Assembly (NCBI RefSeq): GCF_900108175.1
Contig: NZ_FNVO01000010.1
Span: 186,001 to 250,000, forward strand
From: Thermomonospora echinospora
GTDB lineage: Bacteria; Actinomycetota; Actinomycetes; Streptosporangiales; Streptosporangiaceae
Reading direction: 5' to 3'
Length of the DNA stretch: 64,000 nt
Positions 18,175 to 27,670 of the stretch are shown here, piece after piece. The translations under genes and the position numbers were made by a program. Below the pieces are notes generated by a model. It did not search any database and was not told the DNA's origin. It saw only the letters and a program-made list of their open reading frames with translations. The number at the start of each line of letters is the position of its first letter. Position 1 is the stretch's first letter.

Positions 18175-19350
18175 ATGGCGGATGTGCTGACGGGGGATTT
18201 CTACCGTTTCGAGGAACTGCTCTCCGAGCAGGAGCGGGAAACGCTGCTGCGGGTCCGTGAGTTCCTGCGCGAGGAGGTCGTCCCGATCGCCAACGAGTAC
18301 TGGGCACGGGCCGAGTTCCCGCTGGAACTGGTCAAGGGCTACGCCGACCTGGGCATCGCCGGGCTGGCCTACGACGAGACGCCCGGCCCCAGGCCCAGCA
18401 GCCTGCTCAGCGGATTCCTGGCCATGGAGATGGCGCGCGCCGACCCGTCCATGGCCACTTTCTACGGGGTGCACACCGGCCTGGCGATGGGCAGCATCGC
18501 CGCCTGCGGCTCGGCGGAGCAGCGCGAGCGGTGGCTGCCGCCGATGAGCCGGATGGAGCTGATCGGCGCGTTCGCGCTGACCGAACCGCACGGCGGCTCC
18601 GACGTCGCCGCCGGGTTGGAGACCACCGCGCGGCGCGAGGGCGACACCTGGGTGCTGGACGGCGCCAAACGCTGGATCGGCAACGCCACCTTCGCCGACC
18701 TGGTGGTCGTGTGGGCCCGCGACGTCGAGGACGACCAGGTCAAGGGGTTCGTGGTGGAGCAGGGCACGCCCGGCTTCACCGCCACCAAGATCGAGAACAA
18801 GATCGCGCTGCGGTCCGTGCAGAACGCCGACATCGTGCTGGACGGCTGCCGCGTCCCAGAGCGCGACCGGCTGCCGAAGGCCGAGTCGTTCCGGGACACG
18901 GCCGCGATCCTGGGCCGCACCCGCAGCGGGGTCGCCTGGCAGGCCGTCGGCGTGATGCTGGCCGCCTACGAGATCGCCCTGGAGTACGCCAAGGAGCGCG
19001 AGCAGTTCGGCCGCCCGATCGGCCAGTTCCAGCTCGTGCAGGACCTGCTGGTCAAAATGGTCGGCAACGTGACGTCCTCGCTGGGCATGGTGGTGCGGCT
19101 GGCGCAGTTGCAGGACGCCGGCACCTACCGGGACGAGCACTCCGCGCTGGCCAAGGCGTACTGCACCACCCGTATGCGCGAGGTCGCCGGCTGGGCGCGC
19201 GAACTGCTGGCCGGCAACGGCATCGTGCTCGACTACGACATCGGCCGCTTCGTCGCCGACGCCGAGGCCCTGTACTCCTACGAGGGCACCCGTGAGATCA
19301 ACACCCTGATCGTCGGCCGTGCCATCACCGGCCTGAGCGCCTTCGTCTGA
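18175..19350 (+). CDS. Acyl-CoA dehydrogenase
   Basis: 391 residues, the normal length. The FAD-binding middle domain has FALTEPHGGSD (about residue 138) and WIGNATFAD; the C-terminal helical domain has EREQFGRPIGQFQ (about 278) and ends with the catalytic-base motif YSYEGTREIN (Glu about 369). The C-terminal motif is closest to glutaryl-CoA/isovaleryl-type dehydrogenases. It oxidises an acyl-CoA to the 2,3-enoyl-CoA using FAD and an electron-transfer flavoprotein. No substrate-defining neighbour is present; it converges with the flavin reductase gene across a terminator. Confidence 0.9.
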   Translation: MADVLTGDFYRFEELLSEQERETLLRVREFLREEVVPIANEYWARAEFPLELVKGYADLGIAGLAYDETPGPRPSSLLSGFLAMEMARADPSMATFYGVHTGLAMGSIAACGSAEQRERWLPPMSRMELIGAFALTEPHGGSDVAAGLETTARREGDTWVLDGAKRWIGNATFADLVVVWARDVEDDQVKGFVVEQGTPGFTATKIENKIALRSVQNADIVLDGCRVPERDRLPKAESFRDTAAILGRTRSGVAWQAVGVMLAAYEIALEYAKEREQFGRPIGQFQLVQDLLVKMVGNVTSSLGMVVRLAQLQDAGTYRDEHSALAKAYCTTRMREVAGWARELLAGNGIVLDYDIGRFVADAEALYSYEGTREINTLIVGRAITGLSAFV

Positions 19351-19360
19351 CCGCCCCCGC

Positions 19361-19402
19361 GACGCCCGGCTCCCCTGGCGGCCGTTCGGGGAGCCGGGCG
19401 TC
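19361..19402. terminator. Bidirectional terminator
   Basis: A perfect 15-bp stem (19361-19375 with 19388-19402), 12-nt loop, lies between two convergent genes. Confidence 0.75.
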
Positions 19403-19415
19403 GAGGGTCGCGGGG

Positions 19416-20492
19416 TCAGCCCTCCAGGAGCGGGTAGTCGGTGTAGCCGCGGTGGTCGCCGCCGTAGAAGGTGGCGGGGTCGGGGCTGTTGTACGGGCCG
19501 CCGGCCTTGATGCGGGCGGGCAGGTCCGGGTTGGCCAGCCAGAGCTGGGCGAACGCGACGGCGTCGGCCACTCCTTCGCGCAGCGCCTCGACGCCGTGTT
19601 CCGGTGTGGACGGGGACTCCGCCTGGGCGGGGTGCGGGTTGAGGATGAGCGAGCCCGGCCACTCGGCGCGGATCCGCCGGGTGATCTCCCGGTTGCCCAG
19701 CTCCATCACGTGCACATAAGCGAGCCCGTACGGTGCCAGGGCGCGCGTCAGCTCGGTGTAGAGCTCCTCGGTGTCGCTTTCGGTGATGCCGTTGAACGTG
19801 TTGCCGGGGGACATGCGGAACCCGACCCGCTCGGGACCGATGGCGTCGGAGACCGCGGCCACCACCTCCACGGGGAAGCGGATACGACCGGCGATCGAGC
19901 CGCCGTAGGCGTCGGTGCGCCGGTTGCTGCCATCGGCCAGGAACTGGTGGATCAGGTAGCCGTTGGCGCCGTGCAGCTCCACCCCGTCGAAGCCGGCGTC
20001 CATCGCGTTGCGCGCGGCGGCGGCGAAGTCGCGGACCGTCTCGGCGATGTCGTCCACGGTCATCTCACGCGGCGTGGGGTGGTCCAGCATCCCCTCGGGG
20101 GTGAACAGCTGCCCGCCGGAGGGGATCGGCGACGGCGCCACCGGCAGCGCGCCGTCCGGGTACAGCACGGGGTGCCCGATCCGGCCGCTGTGCATGAGCT
20201 GGGCGAAGATCCGCCCGTCCCGGGCGTGCACCGCGTCGGTCACCTTCCGCCAGGCCGCCACCTGCTCGGCCGAGTGCAGCCCCGGCGTGTCGGTGTAGCC
20301 CTGGCCCACCACGTTCGGCTGGGTGCCCTCGGTGACGATCAGCCCCGCCTCGGCCCGCTGCGCGTAGTACTCGGCGGTCAGCTCGGTCACCAGCCCGCCC
20401 TCGGCGGCCCGGCTGCGGGTCATCGGGGCCATCACCAACCGGCTCGGCAGTGTCGCCTTGCCAACGGTCACCGGCTCGAACAGTTCCTTCAT
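19416..20492 (-). CDS. Old yellow enzyme family alkene reductase
   Basis: 358 residues from ATG 20492, which has GGAGG 7 nt upstream. TIM-barrel FMN enzyme: PLSRLVMAPMTR-like N-terminus (APMTRSRA), QLMHSGRIGHP (about residue 95), GFDGVELHGANGYLIHQFL (about 170) with the His/Asn pair that binds the substrate carbonyl, and the FMN phosphate region near PDLPARI. It reduces activated C=C bonds with NAD(P)H (NemA/OYE class). Likely a stress or xenobiotic reductase. It is divergent from the LAL regulator gene at 20596, which could control it. Confidence 0.9.
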   Translation of the reverse strand: MKELFEPVTVGKATLPSRLVMAPMTRSRAAEGGLVTELTAEYYAQRAEAGLIVTEGTQPNVVGQGYTDTPGLHSAEQVAAWRKVTDAVHARDGRIFAQLMHSGRIGHPVLYPDGALPVAPSPIPSGGQLFTPEGMLDHPTPREMTVDDIAETVRDFAAAARNAMDAGFDGVELHGANGYLIHQFLADGSNRRTDAYGGSIAGRIRFPVEVVAAVSDAIGPERVGFRMSPGNTFNGITESDTEELYTELTRALAPYGLAYVHVMELGNREITRRIRAEWPGSLILNPHPAQAESPSTPEHGVEALREGVADAVAFAQLWLANPDLPARIKAGGPYNSPDPATFYGGDHRGYTDYPLLEG

Positions 20493-20595
20493 CTCAACCT
20501 CCGGCAGCATCGTTCCCACTGGTCACGAAGGTAGGAGCGGGCCGGTACGGGCCGAATCCGTAAAGTTTCGGTACTCGGCCACGTACCTTGGGAAC

Positions 20596-23313
20596 GTGCT
20601 GTACGGGCGGGATACCGAACAGGCGGAGATCGATCGGCTGCTCGCCGACGCGCGGGCCGGGCACAGTGGCGCCCTGGTGCTGCGCGGTGAGGCCGGCATC
20701 GGCAAGTCCGCCCTGCTGCAGTACGCCGCGGACCGGGCGTCGGCGGCGTCCGGTGACGGCGACAGCGACCGTGCCGGGATGGACGCCGGGATGCGCGTGC
20801 TGCGCGCCACCGGGGTGGAGGCGGAGACCGACATCCCCTTCGCCGGGCTGCACCAGTTGCTGTGGCCGGTGCACGACCGCATCGACGCGCTCCCCGCCCC
20901 GCAGGCGGCCGCACTGCACGCCGCCCTGGGCTCCGGCGACGTCGGCAACGGGTCCACCGACCGCTTCGCCATCGGGCTGGCCGTCCTCACCCTGCTCGCC
21001 GACCTGTCGGAGGACGGCCCGGTGCTCTGCCTGGTCGACGACGCGCAGTGGATGGACCGCGGCACCGCCGAGGCGCTGCTGTTCGCCGCGCGCCGGCTGG
21101 CCGCCGAGCGGGTGGCGATGCTCTTCGCGGCCCGCGAGGAGGCGTTCACCGGGACCGGGCTGCCGGAGCTGCGCCCGCCCCGGCTGGCGCGCGCGGACGC
21201 CGGGCGGCTGCTGGCCGAACGGGGGCTGCCACCGGCCCTGCACGACAGGGTCGTCCGCGAGTCGGCGGGCAACCCCCTGGCGCTGATCGAGTTCGGGGCC
21301 GCCCGGCAGCGGATGCCGGACGGGGACAGCCCGCTGGCGGTGCCCGATCGGGTGCTCGCGTCGTTCCGCGCCCAGATCGGCCGGCTGCCCGAGCGCACCC
21401 GGCTGATGCTGTTGATCGCGGCCGCCGAGGGCCGCGGCTACCTGCCGAGCCTGCTGGGCGCGGCGCAACGGCTCGGCGTGGACCTCGGCGACCTGGCGGA
21501 GGCCGAACGGGCCGGGCTGGTGAAGGTGGCGGGCTCCTCGATCACCTTCCGGCACCCGCTGATCAGGGCCGCCGCCTACCAGGACGCGGCGACCGCGCGG
21601 CGGCTCACCGTGCACCAGGCGCTGGCCGAGGCGTCCGACGAGCCCACCTGCCGGGTCCGGCACCTGGCGTCGGCCGCCGTGGGGCCGGACGAGAGCGTCG
21701 CGGCGGACCTGCAGCAGGTGGCCGAGGCCGCCCAGGAGCGCGGCGGCCTGTGCACCGCGGGCACGCTGTTGCGCCGGGCCGCGGAGCTCACTCCCGAAGC
21801 CGGTCCGCGCGCCCGGCGGCTGAGCGAGGCGGCGGCCGCGGTGCTACAGACCGGGCACGTCGAGGAGGCGCGGGAGCTGGCCGAACGGGCGGAGGAGCTC
21901 ACCGGGGACCCGGCTGCGCTGGCCCGCCTGGCCCGGGTGCGGGCAGCCGTGGAGTTCGAACGCGGCGACCCCCGCACCGCCGCCCGGCTGCTGCTGGAGT
22001 ACGCCGCGCACGCCGCGCCGGCGGAGGCCGAGGGCATGCTACGCACCGGCGCCGTCTACGCCTGGACGTCCGGCGACACCGAGCCGGTGCGCACGGCCGC
22101 CGACAGGCTGCGCGCCATCGGCCGCCACGACGCCGTGGTGGAGGGCATGGCCCACCTGGCCACCGGTGATTACACCGCAGGCGTGCCCTTGCTGGAGAAG
22201 CTGGTCGCCGAGGCCGTGGGCATCGTGCCGCACGCCGCGTCCGGGGCCTGCACGCCCGCCGTGGAGCGCCGGATCCGGGCCCTGCACGCGGGCCTGATCC
22301 TCGGCGCCGACACCGAGACCCTGGAACTGGCCGCGCAGGAGGCCGTACGCCGCCGCCGGGAGGGCCTGGTCGGCGCGCTGCCGGACGCGCTGCAGGTCCT
22401 GGCGCAGGCCCAGGTCGCCGCCGGGCTGCACCGGGAGGCCGAGGCCACCGTCGCCGAGGCGGTCGCGCTCGCCCACGACATCGGCATGCAGCGCCGCGCC
22501 GGGCGGCTCGGCGCCGTGCCGGCCCGCATCGCGGCGATCGAGGGCGACGCGCAGCGCCTGCGCGCACTGGCCGCCGACGCGCCCGGTGACGGGTCCGTGG
22601 ACTCCGCGTTCGCCCTGCTCGATCTGGGGCTGGGCCGGTACGAGGACGCGCTGCGCCGGCTGGAGGAGCTCGCACGGGGGCCGCGCCGGCACACCGCCGG
22701 TGTCCTGCCGGCCGCCGCCGACCAGGTGGAGGCGGCCGTTCGCGCCGGACGGCCCGAGCGGGCACGCGAACCGCTGGAACGGCTGCGGGCGTGGGCCGAA
22801 GCCGGCGACCGGCCGTGGCCGAGGGCGGTCGCGCTGCGCTGCCAGGGCCTGCTGGAGGACGCCGAGGACCCGTACGCCCAGGCTGTCCACCTGCACCGGA
22901 CCGGCGGCGGGCGGCCGTTCGAGCGGGCCCGCACCGAACTGGTGTACGGGGAGTGGCTGCGCCGGGCGCGCCGCCGCTCCGACGCCCGTTCCGTGCTGCG
23001 CTCGGCCCTGGAGACCTTCGAGTCGCTGCGGGCCGCGCCCTGGGCCGAACGGACCCGCACCGAACTGCGCGCCGCCGGTGACACCGCCACCACCGTCCAG
23101 CCCACCGCACCCGACCTGCTCGACCGCCTCACCCCGCAGGAACGGCAGGTCGTCCGGCTGGCCGCCGAGGGCATCAGCAGCCGCGAGATCGCCGCCCAGC
23201 TCTTCCTGAGCCCCCGCACGGTCGAGTACCACCTCTACAAGGCCTATCCCAAACTCGGCGTCTCCTCCCGCCGGGAGCTGTCCCGCCTCCCCCTCGAACC
23301 GGCGGCCTCCTGA
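20596..23313 (+). CDS. LuxR-family LAL regulator 1
   Basis: 905 residues from GTG 20596, chosen because it aligns with the start of its tandem paralogue. The N-terminal AAA ATPase has Walker A GEAGIGKSALL (about residue 37) and Walker B CLVDDAQWMD (about 147). A long helical, TPR-like middle follows, and the protein ends in a LuxR helix-turn-helix (LTPQERQVVRLAAEGISSRE). Large ATP-binding LuxR (LAL) regulators activate transcription after binding an inducer through the middle domain. It is divergent from the alkene reductase gene and 153 bp upstream of a second LAL gene. Confidence 0.92.
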   Translation: MLYGRDTEQAEIDRLLADARAGHSGALVLRGEAGIGKSALLQYAADRASAASGDGDSDRAGMDAGMRVLRATGVEAETDIPFAGLHQLLWPVHDRIDALPAPQAAALHAALGSGDVGNGSTDRFAIGLAVLTLLADLSEDGPVLCLVDDAQWMDRGTAEALLFAARRLAAERVAMLFAAREEAFTGTGLPELRPPRLARADAGRLLAERGLPPALHDRVVRESAGNPLALIEFGAARQRMPDGDSPLAVPDRVLASFRAQIGRLPERTRLMLLIAAAEGRGYLPSLLGAAQRLGVDLGDLAEAERAGLVKVAGSSITFRHPLIRAAAYQDAATARRLTVHQALAEASDEPTCRVRHLASAAVGPDESVAADLQQVAEAAQERGGLCTAGTLLRRAAELTPEAGPRARRLSEAAAAVLQTGHVEEARELAERAEELTGDPAALARLARVRAAVEFERGDPRTAARLLLEYAAHAAPAEAEGMLRTGAVYAWTSGDTEPVRTAADRLRAIGRHDAVVEGMAHLATGDYTAGVPLLEKLVAEAVGIVPHAASGACTPAVERRIRALHAGLILGADTETLELAAQEAVRRRREGLVGALPDALQVLAQAQVAAGLHREAEATVAEAVALAHDIGMQRRAGRLGAVPARIAAIEGDAQRLRALAADAPGDGSVDSAFALLDLGLGRYEDALRRLEELARGPRRHTAGVLPAAADQVEAAVRAGRPERAREPLERLRAWAEAGDRPWPRAVALRCQGLLEDAEDPYAQAVHLHRTGGGRPFERARTELVYGEWLRRARRRSDARSVLRSALETFESLRAAPWAERTRTELRAAGDTATTVQPTAPDLLDRLTPQERQVVRLAAEGISSREIAAQLFLSPRTVEYHLYKAYPKLGVSSRRELSRLPLEPAAS

Positions 23314-23466
23314 CCCGGACGGCTCCGCCTGGACTCTCGCCACCGGTCGGCCTCGTACCGCCCGTCCAGTGGACCTGCCTGCGCGTCGGGTGGAGTCCTG
23401 CGCGGTTTCCGCCCGATTCGTCGTTATCGGCCTGTGCCGATATGGGTGGCTTGTTACCGTTGGCGC

Positions 23467-26181
23467 GTGTTCATAGGGCGAGAGCCCGAACGGGAGCGCG
23501 TCGCGCGGTTGCTCGTGGACGCCCGTTCCGGCCGCAGTGGGGCGCTGGTGATCCGCGGTGAGGCGGGCATCGGCAAGACCGCGCTGCTCGACCACGTCGC
23601 GGCACAGGCCGGGGACATGCGGCTGCTGCGCGGGGTGGGGATCGAGGCCGAGGCCGAGCTGCCGTTCAGCGGACTGCACCTGCTGCTGCATCCGTTCACC
23701 GACCGCTTCGACGTGCTGCCGGGGCGGCAGGCGGCGGCGCTGCGGTCGGCGTTCGGGCTCGCCGACGAGCCCGCGGGCGACCGGTTCCTCATCGCGGCGG
23801 CCACCCTCACCCTGTTGTCGGAGCTGGCCGCCGACCGGCCGCTGCTGTGCCTGGTCGACGACGCGCAGTGGCTGGACCGGGCCTCCTCGGAGGCGCTGTT
23901 CTTCGCCGCGCGGCGGCTGCGCGCCGACCCGATCTGCATGGTCTTCGCGGTGCGCGACACGGCGCAGCCGTTCGAGGTCCCCGGTGTCCAGGCCCTGCGG
24001 CTGGGCGGCCTGGAACGTGCCTGCGCCGTGGAACTGCTGGACGCGCACCTGCCCGGCCTGGCCGTCCCGGTGCGCGAACGCCTGCTGGAGGAGGCCGCCG
24101 GCAACCCCCTGGCCCTCATCGAGCTGGCCGATGCCCTCAAGGACGAGGGCTCCCCGGCCGCCCACCCGATCGGCCCGCTGCGGGTCACCGGCCGGATCCA
24201 GGAGACCTACCGCGGCAGGCTCGGCGAGCTGCCGCCGCCCACCCGCCTGCTGCTGCTGGTGGCCGCCGCCGGTACCACCGACCTCGGCGTCGTCCTGCGC
24301 GCCGCCGAGCTGCTCGGGGCGTCGGCGGCCGACCTCGGCCCGGCCGAGGAGGCCCGGCTCGTCGTGCTGTCCGGGGACGAGATCAGGTTCCGCCATCCGC
24401 TCATCCGGGCGGTCACCTACCAGGATGCGCCCCACCACCAGCGGATCGCCGTGCACGGCGCGCTCGCCAGGGCGCTGCCCGGCGACGAGCACGCCGACCG
24501 CCGGGCCTGGCATCTGGCGGCGGCCGCCACCGGCCCCGACGAGGATGTGGCGGCCGAGCTGGAGCGGGCCGCCCGCCGCGCCGCGCACCGTGGCGGCACC
24601 GCGGCCGTGGCCGCCGCCTACGAACGCGCGGCACGGCTCAGCACCGAGTCGGGCGCCAAGGCCCGCCGGATCGTCAGCGCGGCACGGGCGGCCTACGATG
24701 CCGGGCAGCCGGACCGGGCGACACGGCTGGCCACCGAGGCGGCGTCCCTCACCGACGAGCCCGCCGTCGTCGCCGAGGCCACCTATATCCGGGCCCAGGT
24801 GGAGTACGAGCGGACCTCACCGGCCGCGGACGCCGCCCTGGCGCTGGAGGGCGCGACGCTCATCGCCCGCAGCGATCCGGAACGGGCGGTGTCGATGCTG
24901 ACCGAGGCCGTCTGGTCCGCCCGGGACGCCTGCGCCCACGACCTCGTCCGCCGGAGCGTCGAACTGCTCCAGGCGGTGCGCCTGCCGCCGGGTTCGGCCC
25001 TGGCCCCGGTCGCCGCCGGGCTCATCGGCTACGGCCATCTGGTCGGCGGAGCGGCCGGGCAGGCCGTCGCCCCGATGCGCGCGCTGGTGCGGGCCGCGCG
25101 GGCCGGCGAGATCGAGGACTTCGTCGAACGCGTGATCGCCGGATTCGCGGGCCTGCTGAGCGGCGACGACGAGGACGCGACGGCGGTACTGGAGTCCCTG
25201 GCCGCCGACGCCAGGGGACAGGGCGCGCTCGGCTGGCTGCCGTACGTACTGGAGCCGCTGGCGATCGGCCGGCTGCTGCGCGGCGACCTGCGGGGCGCGC
25301 GGGCCGACGTCGCCGAGGGTACGTCGCTGGCCGCCGACATCGGCATGGACATGCAGGTGACCGTCCTGGACTGCATCTCGGTCTGGCTGGAGGCGGTGGC
25401 CGGGGACGAGACCCGGTGCCGTTCGCTCGCCGACGACGTCCTGGAGCACGCCACCCTGCACCCCACCAACGCCGCGCTCGCGTCCTGGGGGCTGGGCCTG
25501 CTCGACCTCGCCGCCGGGCGCACCGACCAGGCCCTCGAACGCCTCGACGAGGTGTGCGGCGGCCCGGCCCGGTACGACCTCCTCATCCGGGCCGTTCCGG
25601 ACCATGTGGAGGCGGCGGTGCGCAGCGGCCGGGCGGACCTGGCCGCACGACACCTCCCCGCCCTGCGGGCGTGGGCCGAGCACACCGGCGGCCCGGCGGC
25701 GACGTCCCTGCTGCTGCGCTGCCGTGCCCTGCTGAGCCCCGGAGACGAGGCCGGCGAGTACTACTCCGCCGCACTGGACGGTTATCGCGACGGCGACCAC
25801 GCCTACGACGCCGCGCGGACCCGCCTCGTCTACGGCGAGTGGCTACGCCGCAGGCGCCGCCGCTCCGAGGCCCGCGACCAGCTGGCCCAGGCCCGGGACG
25901 CCTTCCTGCGGCTCGGCGCCGCCCCCTGGGCCGAACGCGCCCAAGCCGAACTGGAGGTCCTCGGCGACCGTCCGATCGCCCAGACCCATGACACCGATCT
26001 CCTCAAACGGCTGACCCCGCAGGAACTCCAGGTCGTCCGGCTGGCCGCCGCCGGCTACAGCAACCGCGAGATCGGCGCGCAGCTCTATCTCAGCCCCCGC
26101 ACCGTCGGTCACCACCTCTACAAGGCGTTCCCCAAGATCGGCGTCACCAGACGCATGGAACTCACCCAACTGGAGCTGTGA
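23467..26181 (+). CDS. LuxR-family LAL regulator 2
   Basis: 904 residues from GTG 23467, aligned with LAL 1. Walker A GEAGIGKTALL (about residue 37), Walker B CLVDDAQWLD (about 138), TPR-like middle and C-terminal LuxR HTH (LTPQELQVVRLAAAGYSNRE). The two proteins agree along their whole length, most strongly in the ATPase core and the HTH, so they arose by tandem duplication. Divergence is greatest in the middle, which is where inducer recognition would differ. The SDR and DUF1801 genes downstream are plausible targets. Confidence 0.92.
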   Translation: MFIGREPERERVARLLVDARSGRSGALVIRGEAGIGKTALLDHVAAQAGDMRLLRGVGIEAEAELPFSGLHLLLHPFTDRFDVLPGRQAAALRSAFGLADEPAGDRFLIAAATLTLLSELAADRPLLCLVDDAQWLDRASSEALFFAARRLRADPICMVFAVRDTAQPFEVPGVQALRLGGLERACAVELLDAHLPGLAVPVRERLLEEAAGNPLALIELADALKDEGSPAAHPIGPLRVTGRIQETYRGRLGELPPPTRLLLLVAAAGTTDLGVVLRAAELLGASAADLGPAEEARLVVLSGDEIRFRHPLIRAVTYQDAPHHQRIAVHGALARALPGDEHADRRAWHLAAAATGPDEDVAAELERAARRAAHRGGTAAVAAAYERAARLSTESGAKARRIVSAARAAYDAGQPDRATRLATEAASLTDEPAVVAEATYIRAQVEYERTSPAADAALALEGATLIARSDPERAVSMLTEAVWSARDACAHDLVRRSVELLQAVRLPPGSALAPVAAGLIGYGHLVGGAAGQAVAPMRALVRAARAGEIEDFVERVIAGFAGLLSGDDEDATAVLESLAADARGQGALGWLPYVLEPLAIGRLLRGDLRGARADVAEGTSLAADIGMDMQVTVLDCISVWLEAVAGDETRCRSLADDVLEHATLHPTNAALASWGLGLLDLAAGRTDQALERLDEVCGGPARYDLLIRAVPDHVEAAVRSGRADLAARHLPALRAWAEHTGGPAATSLLLRCRALLSPGDEAGEYYSAALDGYRDGDHAYDAARTRLVYGEWLRRRRRRSEARDQLAQARDAFLRLGAAPWAERAQAELEVLGDRPIAQTHDTDLLKRLTPQELQVVRLAAAGYSNREIGAQLYLSPRTVGHHLYKAFPKIGVTRRMELTQLEL

Positions 26182-26390
26182 CCCCCTCCCCGACAGGAGG
26201 AGGCTCCGTCGTATCGGTCGGATGACTTAGACCGGTGCGAGTCGCCCGCGCACATCCGTTCACCACGGCACCGATCAGCGGCATGGCCGCTGGTCATCGG
26301 GGGTTTTCCGAGGCCCGTCACCTGACCGATGCGGGCTCTGCCGGGCCGGTCCTAACTTCGGATCACCCAGACGGACGAACGGAGAACGAC

Positions 26391-27140
26391 ATGCTTCTTG
26401 AGAACAAGACCGCGGTGGTCTACGGAGGCGGCGGCTCCATCGGCGGTGCGATGGCGCGTGCCTTCGCGGCCGAGGGCGCCAGAGTGTTCCTCGCCGGGCG
26501 CACCCCCGCCAAGCTCGACGCCGTCGCCGACGACATCCGGCGCGCCGGGGGCCTGGCCGAGACCGCGGTGGTGGACGCCCTCGACGAGACCGCCGTCAAC
26601 GGCTGGGTGGACTCTGTCGTCGCCACCGCCGGCAGCGTCGACATCTCCGTCAACGTGATCTCCCACGACGCGATCTTCCAGCCGCTGGTCGACATGCCGG
26701 TGGCCGACTTCGCCCGGGCGATGGAGAAGGTGGCCAGGACGTTCCTGCTGACCGGCCAGGCGGCGGCCCGCCACATGGTCAAGCAGGGCTCCGGGGTGAT
26801 CCTGCACTTCGGCGGCTCCGACAGCGGCAACTCCATGCCCGGCATCGGGACCGTGCAGATCGGCTCCGACCTGGTCGAGGCGATGCGCCGGCAGTGGGCG
26901 TGCGAGCTCGGCCCGCACTCGGTACGGGTCGTCTCGATGCGCACCGGCGGTATCCCGGAGACCGTCCCCGACATGCCGCAGACCGAGCCCATCAAGCAGC
27001 AGATGGTGGACGCCACGCTGCTCGGGCGCGCCGCCACCCTGGAGGACGTCGGGCGCGTCGCGGCCTGGCTCGTCTCCGACCACGCCCGCACCCTGACCTC
27101 CACCCAGGTCAACATCTCCTGCGGCGCGTTCGTCGACTGA
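26391..27140 (+). CDS. Divergent SDR-fold protein lacking the catalytic Tyr/Lys
   Basis: 249 residues from ATG 26391 with GGAG upstream. The Rossmann dinucleotide motif is intact (GGGGSIGGAMARAF, residues 12-25; NAG-equivalent region NVISH). The usual YxxxK is absent: aligned to typical SDRs, the Tyr position falls at Val and the Lys at Ser in TVQIGSDLVE (about residues 156-165), while the following REAL-type helix and the C-terminal glycine region remain. The protein could bind NAD(P)H without normal reductase chemistry, or use another acid. It follows two LAL regulators and precedes a DUF1801 gene by 27 nt. Confidence 0.8.
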   Translation: MLLENKTAVVYGGGGSIGGAMARAFAAEGARVFLAGRTPAKLDAVADDIRRAGGLAETAVVDALDETAVNGWVDSVVATAGSVDISVNVISHDAIFQPLVDMPVADFARAMEKVARTFLLTGQAAARHMVKQGSGVILHFGGSDSGNSMPGIGTVQIGSDLVEAMRRQWACELGPHSVRVVSMRTGGIPETVPDMPQTEPIKQQMVDATLLGRAATLEDVGRVAAWLVSDHARTLTSTQVNISCGAFVD

Positions 27141-27167
27141 CCCCCGAATCCAACGAGGAGGACCCTC

Positions 27168-27518
27168 ATGAGCAGCGAAGAATTCGACAAGGCAGTGGAG
27201 ACCAAGGTCCCCGACAAGTACCGGCCCGTCATGGACGCCCTGCGCGAACTCATGCGCGAGGGCGCCCCGCAGGCCGCGGAGACGACCCTGTACGGGTCGC
27301 CGGCCTGGAAGGGCAACAAGGCACTGGCGATCGTCAGCGTCAGCAAGACCCACCTGACCTTCGCCTTCGAGCGCGGCGCCGAGTTCGACGACCCCCACGG
27401 CCTGCTGGAGGGCGTGGGCAAGAAGACCCGCCACGTCAAGCTCAAGACCCTCGACGGGCTGAACCGCGACGCCCTGCGCGACTACATCGCCCAGGCCGTC
27501 ACCCTCGACGCGGAGTAA
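27168..27518 (+). CDS. DUF1801 (YdhG-like) protein
   Basis: 116 residues with a GAGGA ribosome site before ATG 27168. It belongs to the DUF1801/YdhG fold: VMDALRELMREGAPQAAETTLYGSPAW at the front, then FAFERGAEFDDPHGLLEG and a Lys-rich RHVKLKTL segment. These small cytosolic proteins have no firm biochemical role. It is 27 nt behind the SDR gene and should be in the same transcript. Confidence 0.85.
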   Translation: MSSEEFDKAVETKVPDKYRPVMDALRELMREGAPQAAETTLYGSPAWKGNKALAIVSVSKTHLTFAFERGAEFDDPHGLLEGVGKKTRHVKLKTLDGLNRDALRDYIAQAVTLDAE

Positions 27519-27530
27519 CCCCACGACCGT

Positions 27531-27563
27531 GCCCACGCCGGACGACCCGTTCCCGGCGTGGGC
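27531..27563 (+). terminator. Hairpin terminator after DUF1801 gene
   Basis: An 11-bp perfect stem (27531-27541 with 27553-27563) follows the stop at 27518 and separates the SDR/DUF1801 unit from the 3-hydroxybutyrate genes. Confidence 0.6.
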
Positions 27564-27670
27564 GCGGCACCCCGGGAGCCGGTCATGTGGGGGGCAACCA
27601 CAAGACCTGGGAAAAGCATGGGGGTGGCGGCCATGGTGGCGGGGGAGTGGGGTTCGTAGCTTCTGTAGCC

